The notes under the pieces: generated by a model
Told to the model about the DNA's origin: nothing
Databases searched by the model: none
Seen by the model: only the letters and a program-made list of their open reading frames with translations
Translations under genes and position numbers: made by a program
Source of the DNA: Burkholderiales bacterium
Lineage (GTDB): Bacteria; Pseudomonadota; Gammaproteobacteria; Burkholderiales; Burkholderiaceae_C
Length of the DNA: 52,248 nt
Assembly (NCBI GenBank): GCA_947381415.1
Contig: CANCVB010000020.1
Coordinates: 1-52,248 of the forward strand
Direction: 5' to 3'
Part shown: positions 37,122-44,043 of the stretch, piece after piece
Numbering within the stretch: the first letter of the stretch is position 1
How the letters are laid out: every line of letters begins with the position of its first letter

Positions 37122-38125
37122 ACATTATTCAATCCCTGTTTAAAAGTGCACTGATACAAGGTTGGCTGGTCATTGCTATTGGGTTTATCGGTTTTTTGAT
37201 TTGGGCTGGATCTTTTCCGCTAGAACAAGGTGTTCCTGGATCCGGTTTTTTAATTGCAGAAACTGAAAAAATTGCGGTTATTTCTCCATTGTCTGGTTTG
37301 GTAACCCGCGTGGAAAAGCGGTTGGGGGACAAGGTCATAGAAGGAGATGTCTTGTTTGAGTTTGATCCAAAGTCTATTGAATCAAATGAAAGAACCACTT
37401 TAGAGTCCATCAGAGGAATTGAGGTTTCAAATGCCTCTTTGCTTCGTGCTTTTCAGGCCCGTAAAGAGCAAATTGAAGCTGTCAAACTTCAATACAACTC
37501 CATGGAAAAATTAATGGAGAGTGGTTTTGCCAGTTCAAACATGCTTGCAAATATCAAATCTCAACTTGCTTTGACCCAGAGTGAGACGCAAGAGATGCAA
37601 TCCCGAATTGAACAAAATGAGTCTCGTTTGCGTGAGTTGCGCGAAAAAATTGTAGCTATTCGGCACGAAATGTCATTGCAAAAAATTCGCGCACCTGCCA
37701 CCGGCCGCGTGATGAACACCAGCCTTCACAGACCCGGAGTGAACATCACTGTGGGATCGCAAATAATGGAAATCGCCCCCGAAAGTGATCGATTGGTGAT
37801 TGACGCAAGGTTACCCGTTGATTACGCGACTCGAGTCACTTCAGGAATGGTGGTTGATGTACTTTTTCCCACAATCCCTGGCAGTTCTTCTTCTAAATTC
37901 CAAGGAAATTTGGAATACGTTTCTGCTGACCGACTCATGGATTCAAGAACCAATCAGGCATATTTAGAGTGTCGCGTTAGCCTTAAAAAGGATGATTTGC
38001 AACTCACGGAAATGGGATTGCGTGCTGGTGTGCCGGCAACCATCATGGTGAAGACTGGCCCAAGGACATTGTTAAGTTACTTAACAAGACCCATCACAGA
38101 GAGACTCGCGCGTGGAATGCAGTAA
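37118..38125 (+). CDS. Type I secretion periplasmic adaptor (HlyD/PrtE type)
   Basis: The 335-residue membrane-fusion protein joins the ABC transporter to a TolC-like outer-membrane channel. It has one N-terminal membrane helix (about residues 13-32), two lipoyl-like half motifs (VISPLSGLVTRVEKRLGDKV and IRAPATGRVMNTSLHRPG) flanking a coiled coil (about 90-190), and a C-terminal beta domain (GLRAGVPATIMVKTGPRTLLSYL). It is rather short for the family (usually about 430) because the coiled coil is short. No TolC gene is in the window, so the outer-membrane partner must be elsewhere. Confidence 0.92.
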   Translation: MNIIQSLFKSALIQGWLVIAIGFIGFLIWAGSFPLEQGVPGSGFLIAETEKIAVISPLSGLVTRVEKRLGDKVIEGDVLFEFDPKSIESNERTTLESIRGIEVSNASLLRAFQARKEQIEAVKLQYNSMEKLMESGFASSNMLANIKSQLALTQSETQEMQSRIEQNESRLRELREKIVAIRHEMSLQKIRAPATGRVMNTSLHRPGVNITVGSQIMEIAPESDRLVIDARLPVDYATRVTSGMVVDVLFPTIPGSSSSKFQGNLEYVSADRLMDSRTNQAYLECRVSLKKDDLQLTEMGLRAGVPATIMVKTGPRTLLSYLTRPITERLARGMQ

Positions 38126-38187
38126 CTATTTCAAATGAAATAGCGATGAAAACCGAATGAAAAGAGGCAAAGTACAATCGGGACAGA

Positions 38188-38517
38188 GGGCCTATAGCTC
38201 AGTTGGTTAGAGCAGAGGACTTAAAGCGCAAATGACCTAAAGCATCCAAAATGTCATGGTCATTTGCTTTTGGGTTGCATGCAGGTAAGTTAACTCTGCT
38301 GGCATGTAGAACTACTCAAAGTCGGGGAAGCCTGTGCTGCTCGCAGCGTGGTGATCCCGAGCCAAGTCCAATAGCAATATTGGGAAGGTGTAGAGACTGT
38401 ACGGGTAGGTCGTAAAGACAAGAGACAGTCCAGACTACAAACTGGAAACAGGCAGCGAAAGCTGTAGTAGTAAGCATAATCCTTTGGTCCCTGGTTCGAG
38501 TCCAGGTGGGCCCACCA
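38188..38517 (+). tRNA. Intron-containing tRNA with CAT anticodon, probably tRNA-Ile2
   Basis: Two exons, 38188-38221 (34 nt) and 38475-38517 (43 nt), join to a perfect 77-nt tRNA. The acceptor is GGGCCTA / TGGGCCC with A73 and encoded CCA, the D-arm AGCTCAGTTGGTTAGAGCA, the anticodon arm GAGGA-CTCATAA-TCCTT, and the T-arm CCTGG-TTCGAGT-CCAGG. The anticodon is CAT. C4-G69 and C5-G68 plus the general likeness to E. coli ileX favour isoleucine (with lysidine made by TilS) over elongator methionine. The intron lies between U33 and C34. A TACAAT box at 38173 may be its -10. Confidence 0.9.
38222..38474 (+). ncRNA. Group I self-splicing intron (IC3-like) in the CAT tRNA
   Basis: This 253-nt insert in the anticodon loop has all four conserved group I core elements in order. 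They are P CAAAGTCGGGGAAGCCT (38317-38333), Q ATCCCGAGCCAAG (38354-38366), R GTGTAGAGACTGTACGG (about 38388-38404) and S AAGAGACAGTCCA (38420-38432). P3 (38312-38317 with 38403-38408) and P7 (38395-38400 with 38425-38430) pair fully. The 5' exon ends in U and the intron ends in G, as required. P1 can form between exon GACU and GGTT at 38273-38276, with U·G at the splice site and a long extension. There is no endonuclease ORF. It resembles the Azoarcus tRNA-Ile intron. Confidence 0.93.
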
Positions 38518-38602
38518 AAAAAACAAATCCTCTGTCAGTGATGACAGGGGGGTTGTATTCAAGGGAGACAATTCCTCGAGCGTGTTATCATCTGCGCCCA
38601 TT

Positions 38603-38679
38603 GCGGCTGTAGCTCAGTTGGATAGAGTACTTGGCTACGAACCAAGGGGTCGTGGGTTCGAATCCTGCCAGCCGCACCA
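38603..38679 (+). tRNA. tRNA-Arg (anticodon ACG), island attachment site
   Basis: A 77-nt tRNA with encoded CCA: acceptor GCGGCTG / CAGCCGC, anticodon arm TTGGC-TACG-AACCAA giving ACG, and T-arm GTGGG-TTCGAAT-CCTGC. Its last 17 bases are repeated at 43444, marking it as the insertion site of the island that follows. Confidence 0.95.
38663..38679 (+). repeat. Left attachment repeat (17 bp, tRNA-Arg 3' end)
   Basis: TCCTGCCAGCCGCACCA, the 3' end of tRNA-Arg(ACG), is identical to 43444-43460. Confidence 0.88.
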
Positions 38680-38685
38680 ACATGG

Positions 38686-38717
38686 AAAGGATCGTTGATT
38701 CGTCAACGATCCTTTTT
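38686..38717 (+). terminator. Rho-independent terminator after tRNA-Arg
   Basis: A 13-bp stem, AAAGGATCGTTGA / TCAACGATCCTTT, closes a TTCG tetraloop and runs into TTTTT. It starts 7 bases after the tRNA CCA and lies on the island side of the attachment repeat. Confidence 0.9.
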
Positions 38718-38757
38718 CATTTCTGGGTCTTGTCGGTGTCCCACTTTGGTGTCCCAC

Positions 38758-40161
38758 ATGATCCGAGTCCCCCGCCTGAAGGTGAACCGTTTGGGCGTGT
38801 ATTGTTTGCGCGTTGTCTGGACAGATGAGGCGGGCAAGCGCCGCGAGGCATCGCACAGTCTGCGCACCAAGTCGCCCGAAGTGGCGCGGGTTTTGGCCTT
38901 ACAGTTCAACGAAGCCTATGAACGAAAGAGAAGCCAACGCCGCATGACCAGCAAGAAGCCCGACCACCTGCCCAACTTTGAAGACTTCGCTGCCAAGTTT
39001 GAACTGGACTTGTCGCGGGGTGTAATGAAGTCGGACGTCCCCGAGGACTTCGCGTGCATGATGCAGGCCATCGAATCCTACAAATCGATTTACGGCGTGC
39101 TCCCGTCTCTACAACAGGCCATGAACGTGGGCAGGGAATACTAGCCCAGCCACGAACCACAAAAAAGCCTTGTAGCCCGTTCTATGCCCTTTTCTGAGGC
39201 CGTCAAGGCACATCTGGCCGAGAAGCAGCACACCAACGCCCCGCAGACGATTGTGGAGAAGGGCAGAACCTACAAAGACTTCACCGACGTTTTTGGCGAC
39301 CTTGACCTGAACCTGTACACCAAGCCCGAACTGCTGCAATGGAAAACCGCCGACCTCAAGCGCGGCATCCAAGCTAACCGAATCAACAAGCGTTTGGGGC
39401 AGGTCAACGACCTGTTCAACTGGGCGATCCGCCACGGCCACTACACCGGCAGCGACTACCCCGCCTTGATGAAGAAGCCCGACCACTATTGGCTGCCCAT
39501 CGTGGCCTTGTTCAGCGGCGCAAGGCGCGAAGAAATCGCCAGCCTCACCGCCGCCAACGTCAAGACAGTGGACGGCGTGGCCTGCTTTCAAATCGAAGGC
39601 GGCAAGACGGCAGACGCAAGGCGATTGATCCCCGTTCACCCAACGCTACTGGCTTTGGGCTTCATGGACTACGCCCAGCACGTCAAGGGCATGGGCTACA
39701 AATTTTTGTTCCCGCACTTGGTGGACGGCGCAAACGGCAGGGGAAAGAACGCAGGGCTTCAGTTCTCCAAACTGCTGGACAAACGCGGCATCAAGGATGA
39801 CCGCAAGGTGTTTCACAGTTTCAGGCACAGCGTGATCACCCGCCTACACGCCACGGGCGCGAACATTGCCCACGTCATGCAATTGACAGGCCATCGAGGC
39901 GAGGCAGGCCAAACCGTTCACTTTGGCACCTACACCCACGACGTGGGATTACAGGCACTGGCCGACACGTTGGGCAAACTGGCCTACCCCATGACCTTTG
40001 ACGGCGTGAAAGCCAAAGACCCCACGTTCAGGATGTTCTACCAATGGTGGAAGGTGGAGCAGGACAGCCAGAAGCGACACCAAGAGGCCAAAGAAAAGCG
40101 ACGGGTAAAGACTGAAACCAAATCACAAGCCTGGCACTCCAACTTGTCGATGTCGATTTAA
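38758..40161 (+). pseudogene. Tyrosine-type integrase interrupted by an in-frame TAG
   Basis: Codons 1-128 (38758-39141) give the N-terminal part of a phage/island integrase (RLGVYCLRVVW, SPEVARVLALQFNEAYE). TAG at 39142-39144 stops it, and the same frame continues without another stop to 40161. The continuation contains the catalytic set GARREE (Arg), HSFRHS (His/Arg), GHRGE (His) and TYTHD (tyrosine nucleophile). The stretch between the core-binding domain (NWAIRHGHYTG) and KKPDHYWLP looks about 40 residues shorter than in relatives I know, so an in-frame deletion is also likely. A separate start at 39184 could give a C-terminal fragment. Best called a pseudogene. Confidence 0.8.
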
Positions 40162-40193
40162 AGAAAGTTGCAAAGAAAGATCAAAGAGACATA

Positions 40194-40227
40194 AGGAAGG
40201 CTCGCGCTAGGCGCTCGCGATCTTCCT
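40194..40227. terminator. Hairpin after the integrase
   Basis: AGGAAG / CTTCCT encloses TCGCG / CGCGA, giving a compound stem 33 bases after the integrase stop. It is followed by AAAAAT rather than T's on plus. It may be a terminator for either strand or a recombination-related structure. Confidence 0.4.
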
Positions 40228-40287
40228 AAAAATCCGTTATTTGGTGAGGGTTTGCAGCGATATTGCAGTGCAATAGTTCAAGCGCAA

Positions 40288-40521
40288 ATGTGCCACGACG
40301 TGCTGGAAGACAAGGGCATCAAGACCAAGCGGCCATTCCGCAAGTTCTACGAACCTACGGCAGAAGGCAACAAGCAGAAAGACATGGACAAGATCAACGC
40401 CTTGATGCTCGCCATGCCACGCAAACCAAAGGACACACCCGCCAAGACTGTGGCAGCACCAACTCCGACAACAAACCCAGCACCCGCCACCATGGCAGAG
40501 GAAGCGGATTTGGCCTTCTGA
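40288..40521 (+). CDS. Small hypothetical protein on the island
   Basis: The 77-residue frame has a charged first half (MCHDVLEDKGIKTKRPFRKFYEP, with EGNKQKDMDKINALMLAMPRK) and a Pro/Ala/Thr-rich tail. Codon use is plausible and no overlapping frame is better. I recognise no family and see no clear ribosome binding site. It may be a remnant of a larger island gene. Confidence 0.35.
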   Translation: MCHDVLEDKGIKTKRPFRKFYEPTAEGNKQKDMDKINALMLAMPRKPKDTPAKTVAAPTPTTNPAPATMAEEADLAF

Positions 40522-40645
40522 CCCACTGCCCACCGCTCAGGCTTCGCTTGCCTATATGGACGAGGCATCATTCGATGCTAAAGTATGCTTGCCGTCTTGA
40601 GTAAGCACGCTAATGAATTCATTCTATTTATGAGTGGAGAATCAA

Positions 40646-41734
40646 ATGTCAAAATCACTGGCCACGTTAATCCAAGAGTTAGAAGATACTGGGAATATTT
40701 TCCCGTTTGACACCAGATTCGGGGATGATATAGATGCGGCACATCGCGCCATATTTAATAACGCTGCCGATGAAGATGCATCAGAAATTTTCTTGAAATG
40801 GGTTGGAAAATTCTCCCCCTGTCTTTTCGGCAGGCTTGGCGCCAAGCGATCAAAAGGAGTTGCATATGATATTTTATGGTTATCAACTAGGGATATTCAA
40901 ATGGGGGATTACCATTTAATAACAAAAATTCAAGAAGCGCGCAGAGCATGGAAGGATAAAGCACTGCACAGGTTAAGTAGTGGTTTTTTGATAATGCTAA
41001 GTGATAAAAAACTTGCTTTCGCAAAGCCAAGAAATGAATTGCTTGAAATTTGCAGGCGTTTTGCGGAACTGTACCTGATCAAACATGCTCCATTAGATTG
41101 CGACACTGTTTACACAGAATCTATACCACTAAAAATCAACGAGACATATGGCGTAATGAAAGCAGGTGTTAATGTATTTTATCCATCAGCCCACAGAACA
41201 TTAAATCACGATCGTCGTGTCCCTAGTGGTTTATTTATTTCTGTTAATTCACCAGGACATTTGGCAAACTCCCTTGTATTGCATAATGTCTTCTCTACGT
41301 TGAAAGATGCCGTTCAGTTTATTTATGATACAGCGATGCACTCGGTGGGGAATGGAGGAATTGGAGATAAAGCTACTAAGAGTACGAGTTGGCATAATCT
41401 TGAAACAAAGGCTAAAGCACTTGCCAAAAGGTGCCCTATTACTCACAGACCCGCACATATTCCAGAAAACTATTCTGGGCGACTATATTCGGCTTTCTAT
41501 CATACGGATGTGTTATTACCCTCTGCGGTTACTCAAGATTCTAGAATTGATCCCGATAGAAGTACTGCGGAAATATGGCCTTGGTTAATGATTGACTATA
41601 ACACTGACAAAAAAGTGCCAGCAACGCATTTGAATTATGCTCTATTTCACCCTCACCCTATATTACCAGAGGCTCTATACCACAATCCGTGGCCGCCTCG
41701 AATAGCTTTTAACTCCCCTCTTTTTGAGTATTGA
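40646..41734 (+). CDS. Unrecognised island protein, 362 aa
   Basis: A soluble protein with no signal peptide or membrane helix. Noticeable blocks are FLKWVGKFSPCLFGRLGAKR (about residues 50-70), NVFYPSAHRTLNHDRRVPSG (about 185-205) and a His/Pro-rich end (HPHPILPEALYHNPWPP). The PCxFGR plus NxxxPSAH-x-RR pattern faintly recalls YqcI/YcgG-type proteins, but I would not assign it. GGAG 6 bases before the ATG at 40646 decides the start. Base composition is far more AT-rich than the flanking chromosome. An EamA transporter follows 11 bases later behind AAGGAGG, so the two form one unit. Confidence 0.6.
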   Translation: MSKSLATLIQELEDTGNIFPFDTRFGDDIDAAHRAIFNNAADEDASEIFLKWVGKFSPCLFGRLGAKRSKGVAYDILWLSTRDIQMGDYHLITKIQEARRAWKDKALHRLSSGFLIMLSDKKLAFAKPRNELLEICRRFAELYLIKHAPLDCDTVYTESIPLKINETYGVMKAGVNVFYPSAHRTLNHDRRVPSGLFISVNSPGHLANSLVLHNVFSTLKDAVQFIYDTAMHSVGNGGIGDKATKSTSWHNLETKAKALAKRCPITHRPAHIPENYSGRLYSAFYHTDVLLPSAVTQDSRIDPDRSTAEIWPWLMIDYNTDKKVPATHLNYALFHPHPILPEALYHNPWPPRIAFNSPLFEY

Positions 41735-41745
41735 AGGAGGTTGCT

Positions 41746-42630
41746 GTGCCAATCTCAGGAGTTGCTTTCGCCTTATTATCAGTTCTATGTTGGGGTAGTG
41801 CTACCGTTATGTCTAAGGCACTACTCGGTGATTTCCATCCAACGTCGCTTTTAATGGTCCAATTAATTGCAAGTGTTGGATTTTTGTGGAGTGTTCATTT
41901 ATTTAGGCGACCCAAATCCTTACCATTCAAAATCATTACTAAGTTTGCATGGCTAGGACTACTTGAACCTGCTACAGCATATTTTTTAGGCCTCATTGGA
42001 TTAGATGCTATTGATGCTTCAATAGCAACGTTGGTTCAAGCAACCGAATCTATGATGATCGTTTTCCTTTCAGTTCTTTTTTTCAAGGAAAGGCCTACTA
42101 TCCGCTTTTGGTTGCTATCTTTTATTGCAATGATAGGCTTATATATTGCCTTTGGATTAAGCAATGGGAGCAATATGCCTAATCAACTTAAGGGGATTGG
42201 TTTGGTTGCTGCGGGAACGTTTTTTGCCGCAAACTATGTTGTACTCTCAAACCAATTTGCATCTGAATATGATGCTATTTACGTAGTCACATGGCAGCAA
42301 ACGGTTGCCTTGTTTTCCGTAATTTTGGGATTTTCTTTCCAATCGTCAGAAACTAATACTATTTCTTTTTTGTCCCATATTAGTCACTCTATGTGGTTTG
42401 CCGCATTATCTGGCGTAATTCAATACGCCCTTGCTTTCTCCTTGTACATGTTAGCCATTCAAAGAGTTGGAGGCAGCGCCGCAGGAAGTTTTCTTAATTT
42501 GGTACCGTTGGTAGGTTTGGCAGGATCATATTTATTCTTGGGGGAGTTACTATCTCCCTATCAAATTCTTGGAGCAGGAGTTACTTTAGGTGCCGTTAGC
42601 TTGATTAGTTTGCATAAATCATCCGAATAG
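41746..42630 (+). CDS. EamA/DMT-family transporter on the island
   Basis: The 294-residue protein has ten hydrophobic helices in two EamA halves. The first starts GVAFALLSVLCWGSATVMSKALL and the second around GIGLVAAGTFFAANYVVLSN, each ending with the FFKERP / FLGELLSPYQILGAG signature. Family members usually export amino acids, metabolites or drugs. GTG at 41746 is chosen as start because AAGGAGG lies 5 bases upstream; the frame opens at TTG 41731. AT-rich like its upstream neighbour, so the substrate may be linked to that unknown protein. Confidence 0.85.
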   Translation: MPISGVAFALLSVLCWGSATVMSKALLGDFHPTSLLMVQLIASVGFLWSVHLFRRPKSLPFKIITKFAWLGLLEPATAYFLGLIGLDAIDASIATLVQATESMMIVFLSVLFFKERPTIRFWLLSFIAMIGLYIAFGLSNGSNMPNQLKGIGLVAAGTFFAANYVVLSNQFASEYDAIYVVTWQQTVALFSVILGFSFQSSETNTISFLSHISHSMWFAALSGVIQYALAFSLYMLAIQRVGGSAAGSFLNLVPLVGLAGSYLFLGELLSPYQILGAGVTLGAVSLISLHKSSE

Positions 42631-42668
42631 ATTATTGGTTAAATAGACACTGCATTCGGATTTAAATA

Positions 42669-42881
42669 TCATCTTGAATTTTGCGCCTCAGTTTTTTTGA
42701 AACGCGCTTTCAAGGTTTCAAATTTTTCACGCCCCAAGCCTTGTTTTTGAACCCCGTGATCTGCCCCCGTCAAAATCGCATGGCGCACCGTGGCGGGGAT
42801 GGTTTCAATCAGCGCGATCACTGCCCCGCCCAGCGCAATCTTGACGTGCTTACGAAACCCAACGCGCCGACCGTGAAACAA
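42669..42881 (-). pseudogene. Gene fragment, minus strand
   Basis: Up to 70 residues read as plausible protein on minus (KIALGGAVIALIETIPATVR, then GLGREKFETLKARFKK). No good start is present; the frame opens at TTG near the point where a different plus-strand coding pattern begins. Family unknown. Probably the 3' remnant of an island or phage gene. Confidence 0.35.
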
Positions 42882-43321
42882 AGGTGGGCATCATCCGCGG
42901 GGGTGAAGCCGCCATTGACGGGCTGGACAAAAAGCTGGCAAAAGAAAAAACCCGCTTTGCTTACGACCACTTTAAACCGCGGCTTGAAAAAGCGACCGCA
43001 CGGCAGAAGGTTAGCATCCGCAAGGCGATGCGCCTTCACGTCAGCAAGCCGTACAAGGACGGTAGCCCCAAGACCATCAAACAAATCTTGGAAGAACTCA
43101 GCCAAGCCGTGGCGAAATGGATCGCCGACCTAGTCCGCGAGAGCGAACGCAAGGCGCAGGAGATACGGGCGCAGATGATGGAGGCCGAGCGCCAGCGGCT
43201 GGCCGCGCATGGGGGCATCCCCCGCCCTTTTGGGTTTAGCCCGTCATCCTCATGGGGGCGGGCAGCACAAGCCCAGACCGCCATCGCAGGCACCACGCCG
43301 ACCAGCCGCCACAAGCCATGA
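42845..43321 (+). pseudogene. Gene fragment rich in Lys/Glu/Arg, plus strand
   Basis: From just after a stop at 42842 the frame reads AYETQRADRETK..., then a charged helical protein (EKTRFAYDHFKPRLEKATAR, IKQILEELSQAVAKWIADL, RESERKAQEIRAQMMEAERQ) ending SRHKP. The only start inside is a GTG at 42884, but coding-like sequence extends upstream of it, so the 5' end looks cut off. I recognise no family. 43322-43443 before the right repeat shows no gene. Confidence 0.4.
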
Positions 43322-43443
43322 TAGGATCAAGATTCAGCGGGTGACCCATACAGGAAAACCACGTTTTTAACCTGAGATCGACAGGCGTTCAGGACGAAAA
43401 AACGATCTGAATCAACGACTTTGGCGCGATTGGTGGAAAACCT

Positions 43444-43460
43444 TCCTGCCAGCCGCACCA
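43444..43460 (+). repeat. Right attachment repeat (17 bp)
   Basis: TCCTGCCAGCCGCACCA, identical to the tRNA-Arg 3' end at 38663-38679. It ends 9 bases before the greB ATG. Confidence 0.88.
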
Positions 43461-43469
43461 TTTATTTTT

Positions 43470-44024
43470 ATGAGCAAAGCCTTTACCCGCGAGTCTGATG
43501 CAGACGAGGATGACGAAGACACCACGGCGTCTTTGCCCAGCGGTAGCAAAAACTACATCACCCCCATGGGCTATGCCCGCATGCGGGAAGAGTTGCTGAA
43601 CCTGATTGACAACGAACGCCCCAAGGTCGTAGACATCGTTCATTGGGCTGCAAGCAATGGCGACCGATCCGAAAACGGTGACTACATTTATGGAAAAAAG
43701 CGTTTGCGTGAAATCGACCGACGCATTCGCTTTTTGACCAAGCGTCTTGAGTTGGCGGTGATTTCTGATCCAAGCGTTCACCACGGTGGCGATCAGGTTT
43801 TTTTTGGTGCAACAGTGAGCTATGAAGACCCACATGGGGTGGCAAACACCATCACCATTTTGGGTATTGATGAAGCCGACAGTTTGAACGCCCAGGTGAG
43901 CTGGGTTTCGCCCATTGCGCAAGCTTTGCTGAAATCACATGTAGGTGATGTGGTCAAACTTCAAACACCCAAAGGCTTGCTAGAAATTGAGGTGCTGAAA
44001 GTGACCTATCCGTCACCTCCGTAA
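43470..44024 (+). CDS. greB: Transcription elongation factor GreB
   Basis: GreB rescues backtracked RNA polymerase by stimulating transcript cleavage. The 184-residue product has the betaproteobacterial acidic N-terminal extension (SDADEDDEDTTAS), the coiled coil with the active tip GDRSENGDYIYGKKRLREIDRRIRFL, and the C-terminal FKBP-like domain (VSWVSPIAQALLKSHVGDVV). No Shine-Dalgarno is visible: the nine bases before ATG are TTTATTTTT, preceded by the island's right repeat. Confidence 0.95.
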   Translation: MSKAFTRESDADEDDEDTTASLPSGSKNYITPMGYARMREELLNLIDNERPKVVDIVHWAASNGDRSENGDYIYGKKRLREIDRRIRFLTKRLELAVISDPSVHHGGDQVFFGATVSYEDPHGVANTITILGIDEADSLNAQVSWVSPIAQALLKSHVGDVVKLQTPKGLLEIEVLKVTYPSPP

Positions 44025-44043
44025 AAGCTCAATAACCCGTGTA

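Larger units (their letters stand above)
38663..43460 (+). mobile_element. Small tRNA-Arg-borne genomic island (about 4.8 kb)
   Basis: The element lies between two copies of a 17-bp tRNA 3' end. It carries a tyrosine integrase (broken) next to the tRNA, a small unknown ORF, a two-gene AT-rich cargo (40646-42630) and gene fragments (42669-43321). Integrase-next-to-tRNA with flanking direct repeats is the standard layout of an integrated element. With the integrase interrupted it is probably no longer mobile on its own. Confidence 0.85.

Noticed and set aside
38530..38555. CCTCTGTCA-GTGA-TGACAGGGG hairpin after the intron-containing tRNA
   Set aside because: Possible tRNA terminator, but contains a G·T pair and lacks a T run; left uncalled.
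38290..38601. Minus-strand 103-codon open frame over the intron and tRNA
   Set aside because: It runs antisense through a tRNA exon and the ribozyme core; coding is not credible.
40237..40533. Minus-strand 98-codon frame, Gly/Cys/His-rich
   Set aside because: It is the shadow of the more protein-like plus frame at 40288-40521.
42818..43105. Minus-strand 95-codon frame on the island
   Set aside because: Antisense to the charged plus-strand fragment, whose composition is far more protein-like.
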